Shown here piece by piece: positions 1 through 7,812 of a DNA stretch of 52,498 nt. The notes beneath the pieces are model-generated. The model was given only the letters and a program-made list of their open reading frames with translations. It searched no databases and had not been told where the DNA came from. A program made the translations under genes and the position numbers. The stretch comes from a virus. Positions within the stretch are counted from its first letter, which is position 1. Each line of letters begins with the position of its first letter. The stretch spans positions 1 to 52,498 of IMG/VR virus record IMGVR_UViG_3300032156_000014. The stretch is one strand, 5' to 3'.

Positions 1-224
1 GCTTTGGCAATTGAAATGATGGTCTTGTTTATCTCGCTGGTTTTCCTGGCTCTCAGTATCTTCTTTGCCTTTGCAAGCATTTCACCTGAACGGGACATGT
101 AAGACATCAGGGTAGATATTCTTTCTGACATCTCTTCCGGGTCCCCTGATACGGTTATATCAAGATAGGCCTGTATTTGCTCGGCTTCTTTCTTCAGTTC
201 GTCCATTGGATTATTCTTTATCAT
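1..224 (-). CDS. 5' part of a 133-residue protein gene that crosses the window ends
   Basis: On the minus strand an ATG at 224 opens a frame (MIKNNPMDELKKEA...) that runs off base 1 and continues in frame at 52254, ending with a stop at 52077. Joined, it is 402 bases, 133 residues. The protein is helical and charged, with no motif I recognise. Its start lies 14 bases inside the end of the HNH gene at 211-825, so it is probably in the same transcript as the nuclease-translocase gene and leads on to the HU-like gene. Function unknown. Confidence 0.8.
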   Translation of the reverse strand, partial: MIKNNPMDELKKEAEQIQAYLDITVSGDPEEMSERISTLMSYMSRSGEMLAKAKKILRARKTSEINKTIISIAK

Positions 225-245
225 ATCTCCATAGAAATCCGTATG
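1..245. repeat. Left copy of the terminal direct repeat
   Basis: Bases 1-245 are repeated at the other end of the window (52255-52498). The copies differ by one base: after CTTTCT the left copy reads GACATC and the right copy ACATC. The reading frame that crosses the join is open in the left copy and shifted in the right one, so the left copy is probably correct. This is most simply an assembly overlap of a circular or circularly permuted molecule; a true packaged terminal repeat is less likely but not excluded. Confidence 0.95.
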
Positions 246-825
246 CAGATTTTATGTCGCCCCGCGTTACCTTCCCAATGTTTCCGTGAGGGTATCCCAA
301 TTCTCTTTCAATATCAGAAAGCGATCCCCATTCTTGAATAAAATTGCCGTTTTTATCGTATTGATAAACTTTCTTAGCATACGGGCTCAATTCTCCTCGT
401 TTTGCTATCCTTTTTTGACTTTCGGACATTTTCTTCTTTGATGTGAGAGTATATCTGAACCCTTTTCTTAATTCAGATTTCCTTTGCGGAAGAGTTCCGT
501 AATTCACATTATACTTTGCCGTACACCACTCAAGATTATCAGCGGAATTGTTTAATTTATCCTCGTCTTTGTGGTTTACTTGTTTTAAGTTGTGTGGATT
601 AGGAATAAATGACAATGCGACTATTCTGTTTATTCGCCAGTCCTTGCGAGTATTCTTAGAATATAAAAGCACATGCTTATATCCCTGTTTTGAGACTGAT
701 CCTACTAAAATGCCTCCAAGCGTACCATTTCTTGGCAATGATTTAATAACGCCAAAATTGCTAACTTGATATAGCCCTTTATATCCAGGCACGTCTTTCC
801 AAATTTCTATTTCTGACTCTATCAT
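211..825 (-). CDS. HNH homing endonuclease (NUMOD4-HNH-NUMOD1)
   Basis: The 204-residue protein starts with a NUMOD4-type segment (WKDVPGYKGLYQVSNFG, residues about 9-25). An HNH core follows (QVNHKDEDKLNNSADNLEW, about 82-100), then a C-terminal NUMOD1-like segment (KVYQYDKNGNFIQEW, about 151-165). Such proteins are free-standing or intron-borne DNA endonucleases that spread their own genes. It sits 2 bases downstream of the nuclease-FtsK gene and overlaps the next gene by 14 bases, and no broken gene flanks it, so it looks free-standing. Confidence 0.9.
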   Translation of the reverse strand: MIESEIEIWKDVPGYKGLYQVSNFGVIKSLPRNGTLGGILVGSVSKQGYKHVLLYSKNTRKDWRINRIVALSFIPNPHNLKQVNHKDEDKLNNSADNLEWCTAKYNVNYGTLPQRKSELRKGFRYTLTSKKKMSESQKRIAKRGELSPYAKKVYQYDKNGNFIQEWGSLSDIERELGYPHGNIGKVTRGDIKSAYGFLWRYDKE

Positions 826-827
826 GA

Positions 828-2906
828 TTATTTCAAATAAAAACCCTGTGCCCGGACCACAAATAGATATTCTGGAGATTTAATTAAAAAATCTCCCCTG
901 CCATTTAAAGATTCAGCGCCGGGCTCGTCTATCACGACCATAGAATCGATATCTTTGGGCACCCTGAAGCATACTTGTACCGGGAAATTAACCTTCGCAT
1001 CACCGGTTATTACTTTTGTCGACGCCCTCTGTGTGGCAGCTATGATCCTGAATCCCGATGAACGACCTTTTTGAAGCAGGATCCTCAGGTTCTCTTCCAG
1101 TGACTTGTCAACACTCTTGACCACTCTTTTGGTCTTGGCCCTGCCGTCGCTGTATGCTCCGACAACTTCGTTAGCATAGTTTTTCAGCTTCTCTCCCTTG
1201 CGTGAATTGGCAACAGCATCAGCAAACTCATCAAAGACTATCAGCATTTTCTTAATTGATTGCGTCCTGATCCTCTTCTCCATTTCTTCAACCAGCATCA
1301 TCATCTGCAGCTCAATCTCACTGATATCGCTGACAACAGTGACCCCGTTCACAGATTTATAGCTCAGGAATTCATGCTTAGGATCAAATATGTAAACCTC
1401 ATTGACCCCCGCTGTTAATGCGTATTCGATTGTAGATCTCAGAAATACTGACTTCCCCGAACCTGTCGCCCCACAAACCAGCATGTGCGGTGTTGAGTGA
1501 TTGTCAAGGTCCCAGAATATTGTTTGCTGAAAATTGTTGATTCCAAGCGGCAGCTTGTGGTCCGCAAGCCGGGACCTGTCCCATACCAGTGTTGAAAAGC
1601 CTTTTTTACCTGACTCAACGGCCAGATACGACTTACCTTCGTAAACATAAAGGTCTTTCTGTATCCTTACATTTGAGACATTAAGTGCATTGGCGATATC
1701 CAACTTGTAACGCTGGATGGTTGATATAGGAACTCCGGCATTAATCTCAAGCAGGTATGATGCACTTGAATAACCGTCAAAGATGTGCTGTACCTTCGCG
1801 ACGATCCCGAAAGATCGAAGGATATGTTCAATTTTCTCCTGGTTTGTCATATTTTTATTGCTAAAGTCATAGGGTATAAACTGCTCTGTGAAATGCTTGA
1901 AGTTCCTGATAACGTTTGGTGTGACCGAGGTAAGGGATGCATCCCTGATCTTCCGCATACGCTCGCGCATGAGCGGTTTTTTTGATTCCTGGATATTGAA
2001 ATCCTCTACTTCTGCAATCATTGTCTTGGCCCAGAAGTCATATACCTCGGCTTTGTCGGTCAGGTTATCATTGTCATTGATCATATATACATAATCAGGA
2101 TCACCGACGGCCTCAATCATTCTTTTCAGCGGTTCATATAAAAGCGCCTCATACAACTTCCTGGTATTCTCATCCATTATTGCTTTGTGCGGAACCAGCT
2201 GGGGTGAGTTGTCTTTATTCTTTGAAAGTTTATTTTCAATGAACCAGACCTCATCAACCCTTTCGCCGTTTTCTTCTTCATACCCGAGGACATAAGTAAT
2301 TGCCTGCTTGCCAATCGAGAACTTGATCTCATCCTCATCACTAAACGACTTCTTTGATTTATGGTCAATGATTACCAGCTTGTTATCATTTGTCCTGATA
2401 ATAAGATCAATAACCAGAACGCAAGGCAGGGGAATATCCACGCCGTTTACTGTCAGCCATGCTTTTATCCTGACCTCGGTCCCAATAATCTCTTTAATCT
2501 CAGATTCATAAACCTGGATTTCCTTCATGAAGTTGTTTATGAACTGAGAGACCGACTTAACGGCTGTATTCTTGCACTCTTCAACCGTCGGTGTTGTTTT
2601 CTGGATCTTCCATGCATTTGCAGGTACCTCTTCAATATAGCTAAACGCCACCTGTTCAAGATTAACCAGGTCGGGGGTTCGTCCCTCTTTCTTATTCAGA
2701 AAATACGAACTGAGCGCTGCATGATAAGCCTGCCCGGCTACTGATGCTGATGATGACTTCTCACTGCAGCCATACAGGTATTTCATCTCGAATTCCTTCT
2801 CGTTTCGTGAAAAGGTGTTCACCCTCGAAAACGACCACGTATCTACCAAGTAATTCGAGAGCAATGTATTTAGCTGCTCCGGGGATAGCTGTTTGTATTT
2901 GTTCAT
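828..2906 (-). CDS. PD-(D/E)XK nuclease fused to an FtsK/HerA-type DNA translocase
   Basis: The 692-residue protein has two parts. Residues about 1-300 form a RecB/Cas4-like nuclease: His62 in GQAYHAAL, Asp167, the D-H-K triad at 181-183, and a QxxxY motif at 201-205. Residues about 355-440 resemble the FtsK alpha domain. Residues about 470-692 form the RecA-fold motor, with Walker A GATGSGKS (479-486) and Walker B LIVFDEFAD (555-563), and match FtsK closely through ATQR and the C-terminal segment. No membrane segments or gamma domain are seen. The start lies 2 bases after the previous gene. By analogy with HerA-NurA and AddAB it may resect or process DNA ends during phage recombination or packaging; that role is inferred. 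Confidence 0.88.
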   Translation of the reverse strand: MNKYKQLSPEQLNTLLSNYLVDTWSFSRVNTFSRNEKEFEMKYLYGCSEKSSSASVAGQAYHAALSSYFLNKKEGRTPDLVNLEQVAFSYIEEVPANAWKIQKTTPTVEECKNTAVKSVSQFINNFMKEIQVYESEIKEIIGTEVRIKAWLTVNGVDIPLPCVLVIDLIIRTNDNKLVIIDHKSKKSFSDEDEIKFSIGKQAITYVLGYEEENGERVDEVWFIENKLSKNKDNSPQLVPHKAIMDENTRKLYEALLYEPLKRMIEAVGDPDYVYMINDNDNLTDKAEVYDFWAKTMIAEVEDFNIQESKKPLMRERMRKIRDASLTSVTPNVIRNFKHFTEQFIPYDFSNKNMTNQEKIEHILRSFGIVAKVQHIFDGYSSASYLLEINAGVPISTIQRYKLDIANALNVSNVRIQKDLYVYEGKSYLAVESGKKGFSTLVWDRSRLADHKLPLGINNFQQTIFWDLDNHSTPHMLVCGATGSGKSVFLRSTIEYALTAGVNEVYIFDPKHEFLSYKSVNGVTVVSDISEIELQMMMLVEEMEKRIRTQSIKKMLIVFDEFADAVANSRKGEKLKNYANEVVGAYSDGRAKTKRVVKSVDKSLEENLRILLQKGRSSGFRIIAATQRASTKVITGDAKVNFPVQVCFRVPKDIDSMVVIDEPGAESLNGRGDFLIKSPEYLFVVRAQGFYLK

Positions 2907-2908
2907 GA

Positions 2909-3781
2909 CTATAACAGCTTGCCCGGCTCTGCCTGTGCCTGGTTCTGTTCTGAATTCTGAACCCGGGTTGTCTCCGTCTTTTGTTTGTCTCTCAGGGTTT
3001 TCTTCTTCTCATCAATGGTTTTCCCTTTCGGGGCACCCTTATTAATGATGTCCTCCGGGGTGAGCTCCTTATCTTTAAGCGCCTGCAGATAGCCTTGCAG
3101 GTCAGCAATATGTTCGGCTCTGATCGCTGTTTTTGTTTTGAGGCCAATGCACAGGATAACAGCCTCTTCGTTTATCCCATAATCATTCTTGAATGTTTTC
3201 AATATGCGGTCGCGTTCTTTCAGTAGTTTTGCACTATCAGAAAGATCGCCAACGGCACACTTGAAGGCCTCATCATATACCTTGTCTGTGATAGACTTGG
3301 GAACTACTTTCAGAATCGCATTTCTCTCAGCTACGGCCAGAATCGCCATTGCATTTGTCTCAATTACCGAATCAGAATAACGCTTGCCGCTGCGGTCAAT
3401 GATCGACCTCCGGGCCTCTACACATACCGCATAGTTTGTCTCAAGATCAAATGCAACCGCTTCAGCCACAACTGAGCGGGCATCAATTTGTTTCACCCGC
3501 TGCTGAACGCGGATATTGCCATATTGCTGGCAGATGATCCTTGCCAGGTGAACACTTGGCCCGGTAACATTTTGTCCCCCCACCGGCTTGGCATAACGGC
3601 AGCTTTTTGCTGTCTCTTTGTCAAGGGTAGCAATGACAATACTGTTTTCAAGGACCCTCCTTAGATCCCTGGGATAACGTTTTGCCGTTGCTACCTGTAT
3701 GTCAATCGCAGCACGTTCCTGGGCTTCAAAAACTTCGAGGCCCTGTGTTTCAAATACCTGTACTTCATTTGGTTCATTCAT
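2909..3781 (-). CDS. Conserved phage protein, possible ssDNA-annealing recombinase
   Basis: The 290-residue protein has an N-terminal region (about 25-165) with the pattern I associate with a widespread phage family that often sits beside RecB/Cas4-like nucleases: IQVATAKRYPRD, then VTGPSVHLARI, then an Ala-rich AILAVAERNAILKVVP. The C-terminal 60 residues are Lys/Glu/Gln-rich and probably disordered. It lies directly upstream of the nuclease-FtsK gene, which would suit an annealing partner for a resection enzyme. I cannot show annealase activity from sequence, so the assignment rests on context and family memory. Confidence 0.5.
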   Translation of the reverse strand: MNEPNEVQVFETQGLEVFEAQERAAIDIQVATAKRYPRDLRRVLENSIVIATLDKETAKSCRYAKPVGGQNVTGPSVHLARIICQQYGNIRVQQRVKQIDARSVVAEAVAFDLETNYAVCVEARRSIIDRSGKRYSDSVIETNAMAILAVAERNAILKVVPKSITDKVYDEAFKCAVGDLSDSAKLLKERDRILKTFKNDYGINEEAVILCIGLKTKTAIRAEHIADLQGYLQALKDKELTPEDIINKGAPKGKTIDEKKKTLRDKQKTETTRVQNSEQNQAQAEPGKLL

Positions 3782-3793
3782 TTTCGTATATAT

Positions 3794-3949
3794 TTAAGGG
3801 TTATCTGTTTTGTTCTCATCATCTTCTCCCTGGTATAAAAGAGAATCAGGATCATTTCTGTCGAGATTAGATTCTTCGACCTCAAGCAAAACCTTTGTGG
3901 CCTCTGCCCGCTTTTTGAATTTATCGTAATAATCTTGTACCAGTCCCAT
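3794..3949 (-). CDS. Small acidic protein (51 residues)
   Basis: A short frame starts at ATG 3949 (MGLVQDYYDKFKKRAEATK) and stops at 3794, 12 bases before the next gene. It has an amphipathic N-terminal helix and an acidic C-terminus. It is the first gene after the promoter and palindrome at 3972-3996, so it heads the recombination operon. Function unknown. Confidence 0.65.
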   Translation of the reverse strand: MGLVQDYYDKFKKRAEATKVLLEVEESNLDRNDPDSLLYQGEDDENKTDNP

Positions 3950-3971
3950 ATTAATTAGTGATTATCAACTG

Positions 3972-3996
3972 TAAATGTAAAGTATTACTGTAATAC
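3972..3996 (-). promoter_or_regulatory. Promoter -7 element with a 15-bp palindrome
   Basis: Read on the plus strand, TAAATGTA (3972-3979; one change from CAAAnnTA, the complement of the Bacteroidota -7 box) is followed after two bases by GTATTACTGTAATAC (3982-3996), a perfect palindrome around one central base. No clear TTTG -33 box is seen. It lies in the only gap upstream of the 51-residue gene. Related elements are at 11405, 33406, 41566, 42353 and 50850. Confidence 0.65.
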
Positions 3997-4009
3997 TACC
4001 TAATTATTT

Positions 4010-4261
4010 TTAAAGTATTTTTGATGATATTGGCACGATAAATGTATCAGGGTCAAAAAAGTCTGCTTCCAGGATCGTCTCCCCGTACCCGTAAAGCTCC
4101 ATGACCACCTTGCCATCTGGTTGAATATTCACAATAGCAAAGTCGCATGACTTAGAAGAGGATTCTCCAAGTACGGGTTCGTCCTTTATCACCAGCTGAT
4201 AATCAAACTTGCCGTCAACAGCCGTTCTGGTTACTGATATGTCTTTCTGGAGAATGGTCAT
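4010..4261 (-). CDS. Hypothetical protein (83 residues)
   Basis: The protein is predicted beta-rich, acidic and soluble, with no known motif and no cysteine cluster. It starts 4 bases after the end of the methyltransferase-like gene upstream and is the last gene of the 7.8-4.0 kb transcript, just before the promoter at 3972-3996. Function unknown. Confidence 0.65.
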   Translation of the reverse strand: MTILQKDISVTRTAVDGKFDYQLVIKDEPVLGESSSKSCDFAIVNIQPDGKVVMELYGYGETILEADFFDPDTFIVPISSKIL

Positions 4262-4265
4262 ATTA

Positions 4266-4829
4266 CTATTTTAAAAAATCCATTGTTCTGCCATTGCCTG
4301 AGCTATGCCTGAATATGTCCGGCTTCTTTCTTTCCAGCGATCCGGCCGGGGGGGGGCATTTCCAGACCCTTCCCTCTCTGCCGTCAACTATGTTTGTCGG
4401 TTTTAATAGCGGAAGATTTGTAAGCCACAAACAGGTCGCCTTTGTTTCTCCATGTCCGAACATCCAGGGCTGAATAATCTGATCCGGCTTCCGGTAAAAT
4501 CCTGACATGACTCCGATAGGATTCTCTATTGATTTTTTAGGGATATCCGATAGTGCCAGTTTTAAGAAAAATTCGGCTGCTTTTAATCTTAACCAATATC
4601 TTTCAGGATTAATTTTATAATGTTTGTTTGCACTGACAGTTAGATAAGGACAGGGCGGAAAAGCGATTAATCCCTCCCATCCATCTTCTAAGTGTCTCAA
4701 AATGTCGTCCTGAATATGATTGCCCGGAATCTCAGAAGAGAGTAAATCACAGCTCCACGCATCAACCCCATTTGTCCGGAAGGCTTCACGAACAATGCCC
4801 GAAAACTCGCAACCAATTAAAATGCTCAT
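4266..4829 (-). CDS. CEFSG-type phage methyltransferase-like protein, frameshifted at a C9 tract
   Basis: The N-terminus GCEFSGIVREAF, the FPPCPYLTVS segment, SIENPIGVMSG and QPWMFGHGETKATCLWL are hallmarks of a common phage protein annotated as DNA cytosine methyltransferase-like. It resembles a shortened C5-methyltransferase, and its activity is uncertain. At a run of nine C (minus strand, about 4350-4358) the frame gives an unfamiliar C-terminus ending at 4266. With one C fewer, the family C-terminus appears (PDRWKERSRTYSGIAQAMAE) and ends at 4271. The shift is either a homopolymer sequencing error or slippage. The start overlaps the previous gene by 4 bases. Confidence 0.8.
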   Translation of the reverse strand: MSILIGCEFSGIVREAFRTNGVDAWSCDLLSSEIPGNHIQDDILRHLEDGWEGLIAFPPCPYLTVSANKHYKINPERYWLRLKAAEFFLKLALSDIPKKSIENPIGVMSGFYRKPDQIIQPWMFGHGETKATCLWLTNLPLLKPTNIVDGREGRVWKCPPPAGSLERKKPDIFRHSSGNGRTMDFLK

Positions 4830-4975
4830 ATCTTTTCTCTTACCCCTATTAATCTCAATATTCTTTCTTTCGCTCTTGCTTCTGCCAGATCTTTCTCCAT
4901 GCAGTCAATAATTTGCTGTCTTGAATAGTGAAGGCGAAAACATAATGGGCAATATCTATCTGGTTTTATTTTCAT
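4826..4975 (-). CDS. Small CxxC protein (49 residues)
   Basis: The frame starts at ATG 4975 (MKIKPDRYCPLCFRLHYSR) and stops in an ATGA overlap with the next gene. A CPLC pair near the N-terminus suggests half of a zinc-binding site, followed by one charged helix. It overlaps the end of the HNH gene at 4956-5456 by 20 bases. Function unknown. Confidence 0.6.
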   Translation of the reverse strand: MKIKPDRYCPLCFRLHYSRQQIIDCMEKDLAEARAKERILRLIGVREKI

Positions 4976-5456
4976 CGATTTCATCTAATTGATTAATTAA
5001 ATTAATTTGTTCTTTTGCATATTCATCTCTAATCTTAATTGCCAATTCTAAATTCCTAAATGTTCCAAGGCATTTTTCTGTATTTTTTCCTCTGACCTGC
5101 CAGCCATTGCCTCGTTTTCTTATTCCAGTCATTGGAAATATTCTGCGATTTTTGGAGTTTATTTGTTGTGTTACCCACCGACAGTTATCGGGGCAATAAT
5201 CTTTATCGTTATCTATTCTATCGATGGTTAAATTATCAGAATATCCGTGAGATATCGCCCAATCTTTAAATACTGAAAAATCACGCCATTGCCCAAAAAG
5301 ACAAATACCCCTTCCTCCATAATCAGAATACCTTGTATTTGATTTATTATCAATACGGCTCTTTATATTTGTCCAGATTTTATAAATTCTTGTATAACTC
5401 ATATCATGAGTCACACAGATCCTTTCTCCAATCTGAAATCCTTTTTTGCCTTTCAT
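4956..5456 (-). CDS. HNH endonuclease with C-terminal AP2-like domain
   Basis: The 166-residue protein carries the HNH core of the AP2-linked homing family (YSDNLTIDRIDNDKDYCP, then NCRWVTQQ, residues about 73-100), followed by an AP2-like DNA-binding segment (GIRKRGNGWQVRGK, about 113-126). It interrupts the early operon between a 39-residue and a 49-residue gene and is more AT-rich than its neighbours, as expected for a mobile free-standing homing gene. Confidence 0.88.
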   Translation of the reverse strand: MKGKKGFQIGERICVTHDMSYTRIYKIWTNIKSRIDNKSNTRYSDYGGRGICLFGQWRDFSVFKDWAISHGYSDNLTIDRIDNDKDYCPDNCRWVTQQINSKNRRIFPMTGIRKRGNGWQVRGKNTEKCLGTFRNLELAIKIRDEYAKEQINLINQLDEIDENKTR

Positions 5457-5508
5457 TTCTTTCTTTTCTTAATTGTCATAGAGGTTGCCCGATTGAACCC
5501 ACGTCCAT

Positions 5509-5628
5509 CTATTCGGCTATCTTGGTTTCATTTACGGTCTCGTCTATTGGTCCATAAATTGCCTCCGGAGAGAATTCGTCGATCTCATCATCTTCCGGGA
5601 CGGGTGTTATAATTTCTTCCATTGTCAT
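5509..5628 (-). CDS. Small acidic protein (39 residues)
   Basis: The frame begins in an ATGA overlap with the upstream HTH gene (ATG at 5628) and ends at TAG 5509. It is strongly acidic (VPEDDEIDEFSPEAIYGPID) with no known motif. The HNH gene lies just downstream, so this could be the end of the original operon segment before the HNH insertion. Function unknown. Confidence 0.55.
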   Translation of the reverse strand: MTMEEIITPVPEDDEIDEFSPEAIYGPIDETVNETKIAE

Positions 5629-5909
5629 TTATGTATTTGGTTATAAATCCTTTCAAAGCGGACAGACACACCTACCCTGATCCTCTTGAATCCCTTATCC
5701 TCCAGTTCTTCATCTGTCAGTCTATCAATGGTCTGTTGCGATACCTGGTACATCTCAGCCATCTGCTTGCGTGTGAATGATTGTTCTGACTTCATGGCCT
5801 GCAGTTTCTGTTCAGCCCTCTGGTCAATAATAGCGAGCCCTTCCGGCGACTGCAGATAGTCCCTGATCTCGTTTCTGAAAACTTCTTTTATGCTTTCCGG
5901 ACCTGGCAT
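5625..5909 (-). CDS. Helix-turn-helix DNA-binding protein (94 residues)
   Basis: The C-terminal half has an HTH signature (SFTRKQMAEMYQVSQQTIDR, residues about 44-63), followed by a short wing-like segment (FKRIRVGVSVRFER), as in the HTH_17/excisionase-like proteins common in Bacteroidota mobile elements. The N-terminal 40 residues are a charged helix. It starts 2 bases after the LuxR-type gene and overlaps the next gene by 4 bases. A regulatory role is likely; its target is unknown. Confidence 0.75.
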   Translation of the reverse strand: MPGPESIKEVFRNEIRDYLQSPEGLAIIDQRAEQKLQAMKSEQSFTRKQMAEMYQVSQQTIDRLTDEELEDKGFKRIRVGVSVRFERIYNQIHK

Positions 5910-5911
5910 GG

Positions 5912-6376
5912 CTATATATTTGGTATATAGTCAAAATCAATACTTTCCGTCCTGCGCCCCCCGGAGCACCTTGCCTCAGTTCTGGCCGTCTTGCTTCTGA
6001 GAGCCCTGGTTCTGATAACCTCATGTCCGGGAATAAGGTCAAAGACAAGGAAGAGCGCTATCATTGCAACGGTCATGATCTTACGCCTGCCCTCCGATAT
6101 GATCAGCGTGACATTGAATTCTTTGCACCAGAGCCATGCGGAGAACTCGGCGATGTTACGGGCTCCGACTTTGCGAAAAGCGTTTCTGAGTGTATTGGCT
6201 ATGGTCAGGGGACTGCGAAAGAAGATCGTCGCGGCTTCTCTCTGTGTATAGCCAAAAGCGACCTGCTTGCCTATCTCAAGTTCCCTGTCTGTCAGTTCTG
6301 CATCCCATTTAAGATGAAGCCCTGCCGAGGCCTCAAAAGCAGCCCTTATTGGTGATATGGTTAAGGTGTCGCTCAT
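5912..6376 (-). CDS. LuxR/GerE-type HTH protein with a hydrophobic segment
   Basis: Residues about 25-80 match a LuxR-family HTH: LTDRELEIGKQVAFGYTQRE, then AATIFFRSPLTIANTLRN. After it comes one hydrophobic stretch (MTVAMIALFLVFDLI, about 100-114), possibly a membrane anchor, then a basic tail. Families with this layout (HTH plus helix, no receiver domain) are common in Bacteroidota phages. It overlaps the antirepressor gene by 4 bases and the HTH gene follows 2 bases later, making a regulatory block of three genes. Confidence 0.75.
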   Translation of the reverse strand: MSDTLTISPIRAAFEASAGLHLKWDAELTDRELEIGKQVAFGYTQREAATIFFRSPLTIANTLRNAFRKVGARNIAEFSAWLWCKEFNVTLIISEGRRKIMTVAMIALFLVFDLIPGHEVIRTRALRSKTARTEARCSGGRRTESIDFDYIPNI

Positions 6377-7179
6377 AACGGATGGGTTTTGTTGTATATG
6401 AATTTATTGACGAAATAAACCTGTCCCCTGCCGGTTACTTTTGAAGTTCTGGAAATAAGGACCTTACCGCCCGGCTGGTTTATGGTTGTCTCTTTGATCT
6501 CAAATAGCCCGAGCTCCATTGCTTTTTGTGTCGGCATGTTGTAATAATCACCCCTGACTCCCAGATAGCCCTTTTGACGGAGCCATATATAAAGCCTGTT
6601 CTGGCCTATCTCTATGTCATTCTGATTGAGTATTTTGGCAAACTCACCTATCAGGATGCTTTTATCGCTGGTTGCCACCGCATCAGCAAAAAGCACTTTT
6701 GGGGCCTGGTCCTTTGCAGTCTCCTCTAATAGTTCAACTTTCTTTTCAAGCGATTGCGCCCGCTGCCTGGATTCTTTTAGTTCTGTGAGCACCCTGATTG
6801 CATTGTCAGGATCAGCAAGAATGCTGTCGATTGTCTGTGGCATGGCGGTGATACCATGCTTTAAGAGTTCTTTAATCCTGTCATTACACCATATAGCAAA
6901 AGCAGGAGAAAGCCATCTGGCAAATTCAAGAGCGATATCTTCATGCATCCATGTTCCGAAATCAGAGCCGCCGTTTCTAACTATCACTAAATCAGGCGGT
7001 GTGCATTTCCTCACAGCGGACATGGTTTCAATAAATTCGGAAGCTGAATTAGTTCTTAAGAAATCAACCGGTCTTTTTCCGAACGGTCTTGCCATCTCGG
7101 TTGCATTGACCATAACGCTGTCACCTTCTGTCTGGAAACATATTTCAGCGCCTTTATAGACAAAAATCTGGTTATTCAT
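6373..7179 (-). CDS. KilA-N domain antirepressor with C-terminal KilAC (ANT) domain
   Basis: The 268-residue protein has an N-terminal KilA-N domain (VNATEMARPFGKRPVDFLR, about 24-42; DIALEFARWLSPAFAIWCND, about 81-100). A coiled coil follows (about 130-155), then a C-terminal phage antirepressor domain (KILNQNDIEIGQNRLYIWLR, about 183-202). KilA-N proteins bind DNA, and ANT domains usually counter a repressor. Its leader carries a long hairpin (7199-7251). No integrase is seen, so it may control lytic timing rather than prophage induction. Confidence 0.9.
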   Translation of the reverse strand: MNNQIFVYKGAEICFQTEGDSVMVNATEMARPFGKRPVDFLRTNSASEFIETMSAVRKCTPPDLVIVRNGGSDFGTWMHEDIALEFARWLSPAFAIWCNDRIKELLKHGITAMPQTIDSILADPDNAIRVLTELKESRQRAQSLEKKVELLEETAKDQAPKVLFADAVATSDKSILIGEFAKILNQNDIEIGQNRLYIWLRQKGYLGVRGDYYNMPTQKAMELGLFEIKETTINQPGGKVLISRTSKVTGRGQVYFVNKFIYNKTHPL

Positions 7180-7198
7180 TATTGTTAGTTTTTTATTT

Positions 7199-7251
7199 GC
7201 AGCGAAAGCGCGGGTTTAAACAGTCATTTTAGACTGCCCGCGCTCCACTGC
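7199..7251 (-). promoter_or_regulatory. Nested hairpin in the leader of the antirepressor gene
   Basis: Three nested inverted repeats share one axis: GCAG (7199-7202) with CTGC (7248-7251), AGCGCGGG (7207-7214) with CCCGCGCT (7237-7244), and CAGTC (7221-7225) with GACTG (7232-7236). It ends about 20 bases before the antirepressor ATG. On the minus strand no long T run follows directly, so it may be a translational or stability element rather than a terminator. Confidence 0.6.
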
Positions 7252-7260
7252 AAAGCTTCT

Positions 7261-7455
7261 TTAGTTCACTTGATATTTAAGCATAACTACCAGGTGTGCC
7301 CTTAGCGCGGCACCCACAAATTGAGAGAGTCTTAACTTCCCTGGTGCTATTGATGAATGATCTTCAATGTATTTGCGGATACATTCAGCATCTTCCCTGT
7401 CGCACCCGGTTACTTCCCGGATTACCTGTAACTGTAAATTGCTTGTTTTGGTCAT
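7261..7455 (-). CDS. Hypothetical protein (64 residues)
   Basis: The protein is soluble and helical, beginning MTKTSNLQLQVIREVTGCDR; residues 12-30 resemble a small helical domain (VIREVTGCDREDAECIRKY). No catalytic or metal-binding motif is visible. It lies between the 86-residue gene and the antirepressor, in the first transcript from the promoter at 7813-7844. Function unknown. Confidence 0.7.
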   Translation of the reverse strand: MTKTSNLQLQVIREVTGCDREDAECIRKYIEDHSSIAPGKLRLSQFVGAALRAHLVVMLKYQVN

Positions 7456-7475
7456 GGCCTTGCAGTGTTATGTGA

Positions 7476-7736
7476 TTAATTGTCAATTGATTTGGCTTTC
7501 TTCTTTGACTTCCCGGGGCCCCAGATATCAGTTATGCCGTGCTGCCTGAATATCTTCTCGAGTAATTGAGCCTCTGAAACAGTCGGCTCCACAATTCCCC
7601 TGAGCCTTTTCAACCAGGCAGCCCTTGTCTTTATATTAAGGCCCTTCATGATTTTAGCCCTTACACTTGCCTGTTCGCCTCCGGGGATCTTATCAAACCC
7701 CTTTCTGAATGGATATTTTTTATCAGCTTTTAACAT
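7476..7736 (-). CDS. Hypothetical early protein (86 residues)
   Basis: A basic protein (MLKADKKYPFRKGFDKIPGG) with Arg/Lys-rich helices and a basic tail (GPGKSKKKAKS), which suggests nucleic-acid or DNA-bound protein binding. The central segment (NIKTRAAWLKRLRGIVEPTV) looks like a short HTH-like pair of helices, but not convincingly. It is the first gene after the promoter at 7813-7844. Function unknown. Confidence 0.7.
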   Translation of the reverse strand: MLKADKKYPFRKGFDKIPGGEQASVRAKIMKGLNIKTRAAWLKRLRGIVEPTVSEAQLLEKIFRQHGITDIWGPGKSKKKAKSIDN

Positions 7737-7812
7737 ATTTGCGTTATTGATTTGTGTATCTTTGTAGGTTATATTTGTTCTCTGTTAGCGTTCATATTGT
7801 TTTCTGACACGA

